Notes: generated from the letters alone by a model not told the origin. Shown: positions 16,782 through 25,690, numbered from the stretch's first letter. The stretch: 64,000 bases of DNA from Chthonomonas calidirosea T49 (GCF_000427095.1 NC_021487.1:2775241-2839240); one strand, 5' to 3'. Numbers and translations: made by a program.

Positions 16782-17249
16782 CTACTTCGACGGTTTTGAC
16801 AGAAAAGGAATATTTTCAAGAAGATGACGATCACTGTGGGGCGCCAAGGCTTTCAGCAAAGGCGCCAGTTTTTCGGGAGGCACATAACCTTCTAGTCGGT
16901 AGAGCGGGTGTCCGGCGGCGTCGGCTACAATCAGCGTAGGATAGGCCATCACGCGGTAACGGGCGATAAGCGCTTGGTTTTCCTCGCTATCCACGCGAAC
17001 GCACACGAAATGCTGGGAAAGGCGTACCACGTTGGGGTCGGAAAAGGTGTCGGCATCCATTTTTGCACACCACCCGCAGTCGGGTGCGGAGAAATCCAGA
17101 AGCAGGTAGCGGCCGCTTCCGACCGCTTCTTTTTGGGCGGCGGCGAGGTTGCTGCGCCAGTGCACATCGCCTCCAATATGCTCCCCGTGCATATAGCCAA
17201 GCACCCCAACGAGAAAAAGCGTTATCCAAAAGAGATGACGATTTCGCAT
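16782..17249 (-). CDS. Membrane-anchored or secreted thioredoxin-like protein
   Basis: A 155-aa protein with an N-terminal hydrophobic segment (HLFWITLFLVGVLGYMHG, about 4-21) that can act as signal peptide or anchor. A thioredoxin fold follows: LLLDFSAPDCGWCAKMD with the CGWC redox motif (about 58-61), and VMAYPTLIVADAAG with the cis-proline. CGWC in a DFxAxxCGWC context is typical of the thioredoxin_7 group involved in extracytoplasmic thiol reduction. An AGGAG ribosome site precedes the ATG. It sits between the aldo/keto reductase and topA with very small gaps. Confidence 0.85.
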   Translation of the reverse strand: MRNRHLFWITLFLVGVLGYMHGEHIGGDVHWRSNLAAAQKEAVGSGRYLLLDFSAPDCGWCAKMDADTFSDPNVVRLSQHFVCVRVDSEENQALIARYRVMAYPTLIVADAAGHPLYRLEGYVPPEKLAPLLKALAPHSDRHLLENIPFLSKPSK

Positions 17250-17258
17250 GCGCGACTC

Positions 17259-18116
17259 CTAGGCAGCCCGGAAAATGGGCTGTAAGCTCTTGGCCTCCTC
17301 TTCAAGCCGTCGGTGCTCTTCCGAAGTTAGTGGACGGAAACGCTCGGCAAAGGTAACCCCCATACGGAAAAGGCGTGGGTCTCCAGGCGCCACAGCGGCC
17401 GTTACCGGCTGAGATAGGGTAAAACGGAAGGCCAGCTCGGCCAGTTCGGGATCGGAGATCGGCTCGTACCAACAGTGAGGATAGGGACGCGGTGCTCCCT
17501 CTGCCCAATGCGTACGTGCCATGGCCTTTAACGCCAATCGGCCTACCCCTTTTTCTTCAGCTCGGGCGATGATCTGAGGTCCGAAGTGCCCCTGTAGGTA
17601 AGTTACGAAATTGACGGGAAAAAGTGCCGAATCGAAATCAAAACGATCCATGGCCAACAAGGCGGCCTCCACGGAGTGGGCGCTAAAGCCTATATAACGT
17701 ATCAGCCCGGCTCGCTGCGCCGCCACAATAGCCTCCATAGCTCCATTGGGCCCAAAGCATGCTTCCACCTCCTCCAGAGTCGTGATCGCGTGAAGTTGGT
17801 AGAGATCAAAGTAGTCGGTTTGGAGGTGGCTTAGGGAACGGCGAAGCTCCTCTTCGGCCCCATCACGGTCGCGTCGCGCGGTTTTGCAGGCCAGAAACAC
17901 CCGTTGACGATAGGGGCGAAGCGCAGGGCCCAGCTTCTTTTCAGCCTCTTGATCGGCCCCATAGCTCGGCGCTACATCAAAATAGTTTACGCCCCGATCC
18001 ACCGCCTCGGCCACCAACGCGTTGACCTCTGGTTGCTCCAGTCCTAACAGAGCAACCCCTCCTAGCCCTATAATGGAGAGCGTTTGGCCTGTGCGCCCCA
18101 GCGTTCTTCTTTCCAT
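17259..18116 (-). CDS. Aldo/keto reductase
   Basis: An NADPH-dependent oxidoreductase of about 285 aa with the AKR signatures MERRTLGRTGQTLSIIGLGG, the catalytic Asp/Tyr region NYFDVAPSYG, and the catalytic Lys in VFLACKTARR. Downstream segments include YFDLYQLHAI and GLIRYIGFSAHS. The start at 18116 is preceded by AAGGAG at good spacing; the longer frame to 18152 has no such site. The natural substrate cannot be inferred. It appears to lead an operon with the thioredoxin, topA and epimerase genes. Confidence 0.88.
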   Translation of the reverse strand: MERRTLGRTGQTLSIIGLGGVALLGLEQPEVNALVAEAVDRGVNYFDVAPSYGADQEAEKKLGPALRPYRQRVFLACKTARRDRDGAEEELRRSLSHLQTDYFDLYQLHAITTLEEVEACFGPNGAMEAIVAAQRAGLIRYIGFSAHSVEAALLAMDRFDFDSALFPVNFVTYLQGHFGPQIIARAEEKGVGRLALKAMARTHWAEGAPRPYPHCWYEPISDPELAELAFRFTLSQPVTAAVAPGDPRLFRMGVTFAERFRPLTSEEHRRLEEEAKSLQPIFRAA

Positions 18117-18328
18117 GTGTAGGCTCCTTTTATCAAATTCTCGCCTTACCATAATACCTTCAATTGCTTGATACGCGTTCCAAAAGTTTCGTCAACGAGG
18201 TAGAAAGCGACTTCTTCTTATTTCGGGCGCATAACGAAGGTAGGGTGGGAAGTGGCACCGATTTTCTCTTTACCAATTGCCTCTGCTCTTGATAGAGAGT
18301 GAAAAATAGGGACGGCCATCGCAAAACC

Positions 18329-19042
18329 CTATAGAGGCAGGTGCCATAACTTCCAAACCTGGCTGAAGGTGAGCGACTTCACGTGATAGTCGCCTAAGAG
18401 GGTGTTGAAGCGGCGTTGAAATAGCTCCGAATTGCCCTCGAAGAAGTGACCCGCGCCGATAGAAAGGTCTGATGGACCGCTGCCATGCCATAGCCCTGAA
18501 CCGTCCATGTAGACGTTGAGCTCGGCAGGATTTTGGAAAGTGGCGTCGCCGGCATGGCGAAAGGCTATCTCAGTTCGGTAGAGATAGCTGGTGCCGAACT
18601 TCCCGAACATTGTGGGGCGGCCATTGAGAACGAATCCGGTGAAATCCTCAATATCCATGCCACTATCCGAGGGGCAATGAAAGATTTCACGGGACTTCAC
18701 ATAGGGCAGGAGCACCTCATGAAGCCAGGGCATAAAGGGAATTTGGCTTTGCCAGGCCGGGTAGGCTGCCCATATTTGCGGGGTGTAGCGATCGGCGGGG
18801 TCTACAGCGTAAGGGTAGAGGCCATCGTAGTCCTCCGCATAGATCGAGAAGGCCATCCCGGCCTGGTGCAGATTGGAGAGACAGGCCACGGAGAGGGCTT
18901 GACTTTTGGCCCGAAGCAGCACGGGCAACAACAACCCGGCCAAGACCGAGATGATCGCGATAACCACGAGCAGCTCTACCAAGGTAAAGCCGCCCTGAAA
19001 GCGGCGAGCCATGAAGGTCCGCCTAGGGGGGATAGCGGACAT
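18329..19042 (-). CDS. Pseudopilin-like protein with prepilin N-terminal motif
   Basis: A 237-aa protein with a type IV prepilin motif [20 protein letters not shown] (about 17-36), which a prepilin peptidase would cut after the second Gly and methylate at Phe. The following segments LLRAKSQALSVACLSNLHQA and MAFSIYAEDYDGLYPYAVDP match the large family of 'type II secretion-like' pseudopilins abundant in Planctomycetes and Armatimonadetes. Unlike the second such gene (32191), it lacks the C-terminal ADGH motif and ends instead with GDYHVKSLTFSQVWKLWH. Role unknown; probably envelope-associated. Confidence 0.85.
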   Translation of the reverse strand: MSAIPPRRTFMARRFQGGFTLVELLVVIAIISVLAGLLLPVLLRAKSQALSVACLSNLHQAGMAFSIYAEDYDGLYPYAVDPADRYTPQIWAAYPAWQSQIPFMPWLHEVLLPYVKSREIFHCPSDSGMDIEDFTGFVLNGRPTMFGKFGTSYLYRTEIAFRHAGDATFQNPAELNVYMDGSGLWHGSGPSDLSIGAGHFFEGNSELFQRRFNTLLGDYHVKSLTFSQVWKLWHLPL

Positions 19043-19161
19043 CGTTTTAACCCCTTTTTACCGTTTCAACTAGCTCCGCCAAGCCGGTATAACCGCTTAG
19101 GGGAGCTTCCTGGCAGGCTGTAGATATATCAACGCGTCGTTGTTTTAAACGACGCTCTGAC

Positions 19162-20022
19162 TTACGTAGTCACCGTGACTTTGGCCGTTGCCTTGATGTC
19201 GGGGCGCACTTGGCTGGAGACCGTCACATAGTAGGTGCCTGGCGTGCTGGGAGCCGTGTAGTTGCCGTTTTGATCGATCGTGCCGTCGCCACTCACTGGG
19301 TTGCCGTTCTGATCGGTAACCGACCAGGTGACCTTATTGTTCGTCGAACCGATCACCTGAATGTTATACCCAAACCCATAGGTTTGGTTTACTTTCATGG
19401 TAACGGACGTTGGGGAGATACTGAGAGTTACTCCCACCACCTCCACAAGAATGTAGTCGGTTTGGGAAGGATCGGATTGCAACGAAACGGTTACGTAGTA
19501 ATCGCCGGGGGTTGAAGGAGCGGTATAGTTGCCGTTGGCGTCTACGGTACCTAGGTTCGGAGCGGTTACGTTCCAGAGCAACGTTGGGTTAGAGGCGTTG
19601 CTCACCGTGACATCGGAGGCAAGCGACACGGTGTTGCCCGGTGCCACTACCACTTGGCGCTGTGTAACGGTCAGCAGGGGGCCGCTGCCCCCAACGGTAA
19701 CGGTGGCCGTAGCAGAAACAGATGGGTTAGCCACACTGGTTACCACGACGTGATAGGTCCCCGGTGTTGTGGGGGCTGTATAAAGCCCTGTATTGTCAAT
19801 GGTGCCACCGCCAGCCTCTTTCACGCTCCAAACCACGCCAGTTTGTGCCGTTCCTGAACCGGACAAAACATATTGAAACCCACGTATGCCTCCGGGAGCT
19901 ACGGTGGTGTTCGAGGGAATGATGGCAAGAGACAAGGAGTTGCCCACGCTGCCATGTCCTCCGCCGCAGCCCCAAAGACCCACTAACGCCAGCAGAGTTA
20001 CTACAAAACCCACACGGCGCAT
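19162..20022 (-). CDS. Lipoprotein with three Ig-like repeats
   Basis: A 286-aa secreted protein. The signal peptide MRRVGFVVTLLALVGLWGC ends in a lipobox-like LWGC with Cys19 as the lipidated residue. Three repeats of about 80 residues follow, each ending in a near-identical block: GLYTAPTTPGTYHVVVTSVA, GNYTAPSTPGDYYVTVSLQS and GNYTAPSTPGTYYVTVSSQV. These are bacterial Ig-like (Big_2-related) domains usually found on surface proteins that bind carbohydrate or partner proteins. It is preceded by AAAGGAG. Confidence 0.8.
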   Translation of the reverse strand: MRRVGFVVTLLALVGLWGCGGGHGSVGNSLSLAIIPSNTTVAPGGIRGFQYVLSGSGTAQTGVVWSVKEAGGGTIDNTGLYTAPTTPGTYHVVVTSVANPSVSATATVTVGGSGPLLTVTQRQVVVAPGNTVSLASDVTVSNASNPTLLWNVTAPNLGTVDANGNYTAPSTPGDYYVTVSLQSDPSQTDYILVEVVGVTLSISPTSVTMKVNQTYGFGYNIQVIGSTNNKVTWSVTDQNGNPVSGDGTIDQNGNYTAPSTPGTYYVTVSSQVRPDIKATAKVTVTT

Positions 20023-20094
20023 AAAACGAACTCTCCTTTAATATCTTATTTCTCTCTTAAGCCTCTGCAGTCTGTTACGGCTTTCCGAGTTTGG

Positions 20095-21909
20095 CTACTC
20101 CTGCTTGGCAGCCAAGCCGGAGATGAGCAGACCAAACCCGATCAGCACATTAGAGGCGCACCAGGGTAGTAGGGCCAAGCGCCCATAGTCTAGGCCAACC
20201 GGGATGGTGTCACGCAGAAACTCCCAGCCGAGGTGCAGGGTGAAACCGAGCGCCATGTAGCCCAGGAACCTTCGTTCTTTAGGGCCATCGGCGCCAAGCA
20301 CCAAGAGGGCGGCGGGGATAAGCACGCTATGGGTGAGCAGGTTCCAATGGGAACCAAGCCCGAATGTACTGCTAAGCCAATCGGGAGCAAGCAGGCCAAA
20401 GGCAAAGGCGGCGATAGGCCAGAAAGGATAGTGTCTCGGTCCGCCCGTTTTACGGTTGAACCACATGACCAGCCCTCCAAGGCCGAACAGCGCCACTACA
20501 AACCAAAATCGCGCAACACCGTCCTCGTAAGTATTGACGGCAAGCTTAACGGCGCGACCGGCATCGAGGATTCCGGCACCGTATTTCTTGGTTGGCTCTT
20601 TCGGCTGGGCCGATTTTTGTAGAATGCACTTCACGTCGTCGGGGTTACGAATGCCCACGGCCTCAATGAGCGCGGCCACGGCAGCAACATGAGGCGATGC
20701 CATAGAGGTACCCTGAAAACCGTAGTAGTCATCCACAGGGTTGCCGGAGGCATCGCGTAGGATGGTGTTTTGCAGAATGGTTCCAGCCTGCCCACCTACT
20801 CTCGAATCGCCGCCTGGAGCTGCGAGCGCGATCTGGGGGCCATAGGAGGAGTAGAATGCAAGGTTGCCCTTCGGCCCAACGGCAGAAACGGCAATGCACG
20901 GCTTGAAAGCGGCTGGGTAGCCCACTCCCTCCGTGCCTGTATTCCCTGCGGCACAGACAATAACGACCCCTTTCTTATGAGCGTAATCGCATGCTTCGGC
21001 CATCAATTTGTCGGGGAAGGGGCCACCTAAACTCATGTTAATGACGTTCGCCCCATGGTCGGCGGCATAGCGGATACCCTCTGCGATCCAAGCGGAGGAG
21101 CCCATACCGGAGCCGGTAAGCACCTTCACCGGCATGATGGTAGCATCGAAGGCGAGCCCTGCCACCCCCTCGTTATTGTTGGTGCTTTCGGCGATGGTGC
21201 CGGCCACATGAGTCCCGTGCCCGTTGTCGTCGTAGGCAATGGCCGAGCGACTGGTAAAATCGTAGCCTGGCACAAAACGGGTCTGCTTAAAGTCGCGGGC
21301 GATGGGGCCTTTATCGCAGTTGGTGTAGGCCACTCCCGTATCTATCACAGCGACCTTAATGCCTTTGCCGCGCGAAAGCGCCCAGGCTTCCTCCGCGTGA
21401 ATAAGGCGGAAATTCCACTGTTCATCGTAACGAGGGTCGTTCGGGCGCCAACCCGAAGCGTCCTTCTTCAAGGTGGAATTCGAGTCGGAAGGCTCTTCAG
21501 CTACCAGTTCCTGCGGCAAAACGGCGCTTGTGGGCTCTGTATAGTAGTGCACTACATCAGCTGTTTCCACGCGGCCGTCCGAACGTAGTTTGTCCAGCGC
21601 TTGGGCTACCGAAACGCCGGAGGGCAGAGTGGCCACAGCGATCTCTGTTTCCGCATGCAACGGGCTATCCCACTGTAAAGGCGCCCCTATTTCTCGGCTT
21701 AGCGCCTCCAGCGTCGAATCGTCGGCGCCAGGGCGCAGTTGCACCTCTATCTGGTTCGGCGAGATGAAAGCGCTGGAGTTTGCTATAGATGGTTTGGGAG
21801 GGGCTTGAGTGGAGCGCGCCTCTCTCTGCCAGTCGCGTAGCATCGGCCAAGCAGACAGCGCTAAGAGGAGAAAAGCAAGCCATGGCCATGGGGTCTTACG
21901 CTCATTCAT
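20095..21909 (-). CDS. S8 family serine peptidase (subtilase) with C-terminal membrane domain
   Basis: A 604-aa subtilase. An N-terminal hydrophobic segment (about 9-24) is followed by a fervidolysin-like prodomain (about 52-125) and the catalytic domain. The triad is complete: Asp190 in VAVIDTG, His231 in NGHGTHVAGT, Ser402 in GTSMASPHVA, with Asn323 in CAAGNTG as oxyanion residue. From about 455 to 600 there are four to five hydrophobic helices, including PFWPIAAFAFGLLAPDWL, an unusual tail for this family. The active site should lie outside the cytoplasmic membrane. Its start overlaps the preceding 70-aa gene by eight bases. Confidence 0.9.
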   Translation of the reverse strand: MNERKTPWPWLAFLLLALSAWPMLRDWQREARSTQAPPKPSIANSSAFISPNQIEVQLRPGADDSTLEALSREIGAPLQWDSPLHAETEIAVATLPSGVSVAQALDKLRSDGRVETADVVHYYTEPTSAVLPQELVAEEPSDSNSTLKKDASGWRPNDPRYDEQWNFRLIHAEEAWALSRGKGIKVAVIDTGVAYTNCDKGPIARDFKQTRFVPGYDFTSRSAIAYDDNGHGTHVAGTIAESTNNNEGVAGLAFDATIMPVKVLTGSGMGSSAWIAEGIRYAADHGANVINMSLGGPFPDKLMAEACDYAHKKGVVIVCAAGNTGTEGVGYPAAFKPCIAVSAVGPKGNLAFYSSYGPQIALAAPGGDSRVGGQAGTILQNTILRDASGNPVDDYYGFQGTSMASPHVAAVAALIEAVGIRNPDDVKCILQKSAQPKEPTKKYGAGILDAGRAVKLAVNTYEDGVARFWFVVALFGLGGLVMWFNRKTGGPRHYPFWPIAAFAFGLLAPDWLSSTFGLGSHWNLLTHSVLIPAALLVLGADGPKERRFLGYMALGFTLHLGWEFLRDTIPVGLDYGRLALLPWCASNVLIGFGLLISGLAAKQE

Positions 21910-22114
21910 CTTGTTCCTCTTTCTCTAGCTGAGGCAGCCAGTCGCGATGGCGACTGAGAATATATTCGTACCGATCGAGCATACGGCCGGTCCGCATATC
22001 GAACAGCGGTGTGCCCCCGGCATACACGGTACCCTTAGGATCTCCAAACTCATTCAGACCTTCACGCCGAATGCGCTCGTCTATCAGCTTTTTCTGCTTC
22101 TCCGTTAGCGGCAT
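21902..22114 (-). CDS. Small hypothetical protein coupled to the subtilase
   Basis: A 70-aa charged protein without membrane segment (starts MPLTEKQKKLIDERIRREGL, ends in an acidic tail). The middle part GTVYAGGTPLFDMRTGRMLD and the following DRYEYILSRHRDWL recur in small proteins of uncertain role in related bacteria, from my memory of the family. The stop codon lies inside the start region of the subtilase (eight-base overlap), so the two are probably translated together. It could be a regulator or inhibitor of the protease, but nothing shows this directly. Confidence 0.6.
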   Translation of the reverse strand: MPLTEKQKKLIDERIRREGLNEFGDPKGTVYAGGTPLFDMRTGRMLDRYEYILSRHRDWLPQLEKEEQDE

Positions 22115-22228
22115 ACCCCTTATCTCCTTTCCGCACCATTTTTTAGGAATACGGAAGGAATTTAAAAGCGTTTCCTAAAAATGCTGTTCAACCTATGGTA
22201 GTTTACCCAAATTAAGGCCAATGCAACT

Positions 22229-23182
22229 CTACGGCGAGTTCACCTCCACTGGAAGCAGAACGTAGGTCGCCCCTTGTTTCTGCAGGATATAGCCCACGGA
22301 CCCCATGCGTTCATTGCCTTGAGAGTCTTTAAACACGTGAATGCCAGTAACCTGATAGGTATTTGGGTCTATCTGTCGTATGCCGTGCAGCCCAAAGCTC
22401 AGCGCTAGTGAGGCGGTGAGCCCTTGTCGCGTTCTCTGAAGAAACTGATCGGGAGGAAGTGCATAGCTATACTGTCCTCGCAAGTAGACAGCTATAACTC
22501 CCTTCGTGGGAAGATGTCTTGCCAGCGCATCGAACTCGTTGTGCTGAAAGGCTTGTGTAATATCGGCGATGGTCGCGCGCAGCGCCGGATCGAGTTTAGA
22601 TACGTCTATTTTGGCAATAGGGCTGTCGCTTCCCAAGTAGTAAGCGCCTACGGCATCGGTGGGAAAAGAATCGCTATCGGAGGTCCCACGTTGCGGGTGA
22701 TTGGGCACATAGACTCCATAGGGCGGATACCAGGCTCCACTACCGTGTATGCTCGGAACAGGGCCGTTGTTCGTCGGTTCGTAGATAGGTGGTAAGAAAA
22801 CCGGCGGGCAGCAACGGTGCGGTACGGGAGACCTGCAGGAGTAGAGAGCGTAGCAAGCAAACTCGTCGCAATCCAAGGGAAGTGTGTAGATGTAAACGAT
22901 GATGCTGCGCTGCTGATCGGTTCGATAGAGGTAACCCGCTGTGGTGTGAAGGAAGCGGTCGTATGCGGTGGTTATGGCGACGTCTTGTCCTCTTGCTGGG
23001 GTCGGGGCTGACCGAGACGGCATATTGAAAACAGGGGGATGTGCTTGCACTGTTATCGGAGCGCTATATGCCGGTGCTCGCGAACGACGTTGCGCTGAGG
23101 CCGGCCGACTGACAAGCAGTAGCGCGAAGAAGACAACGGCCAGCCAAAAAATTTGAAGGGTTTTCTGCGTAAGGCCAGACAT
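22229..23182 (-). CDS. Secreted hypothetical protein
   Basis: About 317 aa with a typical signal peptide (TLQIFWLAVVFFALLLVSRP, cleavage after ASA). A Pro/Ala-rich region and a Cys-containing segment (LDCDEFACYALYSCRSPVPH) lead into a C-terminal half with DITQAFQHNEFDALARHLPT and FLQRTRQGLTASLALSFGL. The latter recalls NTF2-like or DUF4864-type folds, but I cannot assign it. AGGAGA upstream of 23182 favours this start over the longer frame. It is probably periplasmic. Confidence 0.65.
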   Translation of the reverse strand: MSGLTQKTLQIFWLAVVFFALLLVSRPASAQRRSRAPAYSAPITVQAHPPVFNMPSRSAPTPARGQDVAITTAYDRFLHTTAGYLYRTDQQRSIIVYIYTLPLDCDEFACYALYSCRSPVPHRCCPPVFLPPIYEPTNNGPVPSIHGSGAWYPPYGVYVPNHPQRGTSDSDSFPTDAVGAYYLGSDSPIAKIDVSKLDPALRATIADITQAFQHNEFDALARHLPTKGVIAVYLRGQYSYALPPDQFLQRTRQGLTASLALSFGLHGIRQIDPNTYQVTGIHVFKDSQGNERMGSVGYILQKQGATYVLLPVEVNSP

Positions 23183-23376
23183 AGCTCTTCTCCTATCTTC
23201 CCGCACCATGGCTATCATGATGCGCAATAAGAACGGATAACGCGGAGAGAGCCCGCTCGCACTCTTTTTGCAAGCTAGGACTCCTATTTTGCTATTACGT
23301 ATTTTTTGTTCTATAGTTACCTGGTTATTCTGGCCGCGACCTTGCCCTCTACAAAAAGAAAAAGCGATTTTGCTGG

Positions 23377-24435
23377 TTACTTTGCCTGCTCATGCGGGAG
23401 GGGGATCAGCTCTATCTGTCCACGGGCATAGTTAAGAGTCAACTGATAGCGATCTAAGAAGTTTCTCCCTAAGACGGCCTCCGATTCCAAAGGAGAAGAC
23501 GCTGTCTCTGGTTTGGTTTGACCGGGCAGGGCCAGGGGCGGTTGGAGAAAGGAGACATCGAGCTTATCCACTCCGGCCTTGCCTACGGAAAGGCGCGGGG
23601 CTATGGCGCGGGTAAGCCGATAGGGTTTACCGTCGGTCCCTACGCACAGAAGGCTTTCTAGCGGTTGGAGTTTTAGTGTTTCAGCCACTTTGGTGGGGAT
23701 GATGGAGATAGGAGCCGTGAGGTCTACAAGGGCGGGAAAAGGGGGGGATTTTGGCAGACTTACCATCACTTCGGGACAGCCATTGCGCAGCTTCATTGGC
23801 ACGACCACCGCGCCACGCCCCTTAGGCAAGGGAGCGTTCGGCAGTTCCAACTTCAGGAACTCCTGTTCTGCGTTGATGGTCACCTGAAAAGCGGAAAGAA
23901 AGGGCCCACCAAGCCAGCAGACTGGCGCATCGGCGGAGCTAAGGGCGATTTCCGGCGATAGCATCTGCAGCACGTCGAGCTGCACGACCTGCAGCGGAGC
24001 TATCTGTAAGGTGCCAAAGCTCACCGAGGGAATCTCTGTGGTCGGAGCGTGCAGCTCCTGCCAGAGCCTTTGCACATGAACATCGCCGGAGGGGTTGGGC
24101 AGCTTTAGCCGCAACACGGTGAGGGGGGGAACGGCACAAGCGTTCATCGCCGTATCTAGGCCGCAGTTAAGCAACTGGTGCCCCGGAAATTCTGCCTGTA
24201 CAACAAGGAGGCCGTACCACTTATGGCAGGGCAACTGCAGTGGCAGGTGCCCCTTAGAAGGAAGCGTTATCGGCTTTGTAGCCCAAACAGCGCCCGCTTT
24301 TTCTACCTGCTTTGCCGATGAGGCTTCTCTCTCCGGCGCCCATCCGCCGCAGAAGAGCAGCATTCCCAATGTCAGCAGACAGAACCCAAAGAGTTTTTGC
24401 CAACGCATATGCCAACGATCTACCAAGAGCGCCAC
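23377..24435 (-). CDS. Pepsin/retropepsin-like secreted protein with degenerate active sites
   Basis: A 352-aa protein with an N-terminal hydrophobic segment (about 13-30). Two halves resemble aspartic peptidase lobes. The first has LLNCGLDTAMNACAVPPLTV, where DTG is replaced by DTA. The second has FPALVDLTAPISIIPTKVAE, where DTGA is replaced by DLTA. LGRNFLDRYQLTLNYARGQI is the typical closing segment of the retropepsin-like family. The fold is recognisable but catalysis is doubtful. The start may be the GTG directly after the aroQ stop or ATG 24408; neither has a good ribosome site, so reinitiation after aroQ is possible. Confidence 0.6.
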   Translation of the reverse strand: MALLVDRWHMRWQKLFGFCLLTLGMLLFCGGWAPEREASSAKQVEKAGAVWATKPITLPSKGHLPLQLPCHKWYGLLVVQAEFPGHQLLNCGLDTAMNACAVPPLTVLRLKLPNPSGDVHVQRLWQELHAPTTEIPSVSFGTLQIAPLQVVQLDVLQMLSPEIALSSADAPVCWLGGPFLSAFQVTINAEQEFLKLELPNAPLPKGRGAVVVPMKLRNGCPEVMVSLPKSPPFPALVDLTAPISIIPTKVAETLKLQPLESLLCVGTDGKPYRLTRAIAPRLSVGKAGVDKLDVSFLQPPLALPGQTKPETASSPLESEAVLGRNFLDRYQLTLNYARGQIELIPLPHEQAK

Positions 24436-24888
24436 TTAGCGATGGCTTTGCTCGATGAGCTGACAGATGGCCTCTAACGCCAGCAGGTAGCCAAGAGAGC
24501 CCAGCCCTACAATCTGTCCCATAACCACGGGCGCAATGACCGAGCGATGCCGAAACTCCTCGCGAGCGTGAATGTTGGAAAGGTGCACCTCCACCGTGGG
24601 CAAACGCACAGCCGTAAGGGCATCGCGTACAGCGTAGCTGTAATGGGTTAGCGCGCCCGCATTAATGATAATGCCGTCCGCCGTCTCTCGGGCCTCCTGA
24701 ATGGCGTCTACTAAGTCACCCTCGTGGTTCGATTGAAGGATTTTCACCTCGACGCCAAGCTCCTGAGCCTTCGCTTTTATCTTTCGGTTGATCTCATCGA
24801 ACGTCTCACGCCCATAGAAGTCCGGCTCACGGGAGCCGATGAGGTTAAGATTAGGTCCTTGTAGCACCAAAACCCGTAGCGATGGCAT
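24436..24888 (-). CDS. aroQ: 3-dehydroquinate dehydratase, type II
   Basis: Converts 3-dehydroquinate to 3-dehydroshikimate in the shikimate pathway. At 150 aa it has the full family length. VLQGPNLNLIGSREPDFYG carries the catalytic Tyr and Asn, followed by ILQSNHEGDLVDAIQEA, the IINAGALTHYSYAVRDAL active-site loop with the catalytic His, and VEVHLSNIHAREEFRHRSV. It lies three bases after the Trm112-like gene and ends at the start of the pepsin-like gene. Confidence 0.95.
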   Translation of the reverse strand: MPSLRVLVLQGPNLNLIGSREPDFYGRETFDEINRKIKAKAQELGVEVKILQSNHEGDLVDAIQEARETADGIIINAGALTHYSYAVRDALTAVRLPTVEVHLSNIHAREEFRHRSVIAPVVMGQIVGLGSLGYLLALEAICQLIEQSHR

Positions 24889-24891
24889 CGG

Positions 24892-25173
24892 TTAATCTCC
24901 TTCTTGCGGAGGGGCGACAGTGGCCGGATCGGCCTGCTCGTCCAAGAGAATGGCCTCTTCGACGAGCAGTACGGGAATGCCCTCTGGGCTTATGGGGTAG
25001 GCATAGCTGCCGCACCAACAGTGAAGTGCCGTTTTCGACTCGTCAAGCTGCAGCGGCCAGCGTTGCGGACAGGCTGGGCAGGCCAAGAGCTTGAGGAACC
25101 ACGGCTCCAGAGGTTGCGGTTCCAAGGCTGACGTAGGCTCGTTCTTCGCGGTCTCTTCCGATTCGCTTTCCAT
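24892..25173 (-). CDS. Trm112-like zinc-ribbon protein
   Basis: About 93 aa. After an acidic N-terminal tail comes the Trm112 fold: LLACPACPQRWPLQLDES, then LHCWCGSYAYPISPEGIPVL, with the zinc-binding Cys pairs. Trm112-like proteins activate methyltransferases in eukaryotes and archaea; the bacterial members are small and largely uncharacterised. The start at 25173 has AAGGAG five bases upstream. It is adjacent to aroQ. Confidence 0.8.
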   Translation of the reverse strand: MESESEETAKNEPTSALEPQPLEPWFLKLLACPACPQRWPLQLDESKTALHCWCGSYAYPISPEGIPVLLVEEAILLDEQADPATVAPPQEGD

Positions 25174-25366
25174 CTCTACTCCTTCTGACAACCGACGTAC
25201 ACACAAAGTTACTTATTCTCTACATTACCCTATTTTCTCGTAAAGGGGCACGGTGAGGTTGGGTTCGCAAGCTGTTTGCACCGCATGCTCTTAGGAGAGA
25301 ATCTGTTAAGGGAGAGGCTAGCTTTCGCTAAGATGAGCTCGCGCTGTCGGGAAGCCTTCAAACCGA

Positions 25367-25394
25367 AAAGCGGCATTCGTACGAATGCCGCTTT
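25367..25394 (-). terminator. Perfect palindrome, likely terminator of the YgiT-type gene
   Basis: A perfect 28-bp inverted repeat (AAAGCGGCATTCGT and its complement) lies 17 bases downstream of the minus-strand gene ending at 25412. Read on the minus strand it is followed by TTTTCGGTTT, a short U-rich tail. The plus strand has no downstream gene to serve. There is essentially no loop, so two to four central bases would be unpaired. Confidence 0.6.
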
Positions 25395-25411
25395 GCAGTT
25401 GCCCATGTCTC

Positions 25412-25690
25412 CTATTCTGAGGAGGTCGAGTCGTTACCGAAGCGGTAGACAGGCACGTGGTTTGTAGCGATCGGTAGGTGCTTGCCGTTCAGCAGCCCTA
25501 GAAGGGCTGCTGCCGTTGATACCGAAAATAGAATCTCACCACACTCTTGGCACACCTCTGCCGGTATCTCTTGCACGATAACGTAGGTGTTTCTCTCTCG
25601 GCATAGTGGCAAGGTAACCTCTTGTGGTCTGCACTCACCACCGCAAAAAGGGCATGGTGCCCAAACCGTTTTGATCTCTGACAACAACAT
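25412..25690 (-). CDS. YgiT-type zinc finger protein (MqsA N-terminal-like)
   Basis: A 92-aa protein with two CxxC pairs: WAPCPFCGGECRPQEVT and PAEVCQECGEILFSVSTAAA. This is the YgiT-type zinc finger found at the N-terminus of MqsA antitoxins and as short stand-alone proteins, often next to a DUF4258 or HigB-like toxin. No toxin-like gene is adjacent in this window, and the DNA-binding XRE half of MqsA is absent. It ends with SVSTAAALLGLLNGKHLPIA, an unrelated tail. Confidence 0.75.
   Translation of the reverse strand: MLLSEIKTVWAPCPFCGGECRPQEVTLPLCRERNTYVIVQEIPAEVCQECGEILFSVSTAAALLGLLNGKHLPIATNHVPVYRFGNDSTSSE

Noticed and set aside
25412-25690. YgiT-type zinc finger gene as an antitoxin with a toxin neighbour
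   Set aside because: No toxin-like gene lies within the flanking intergenic sequence, and the DNA-binding half of MqsA is missing, so a toxin-antitoxin pair is not supported.
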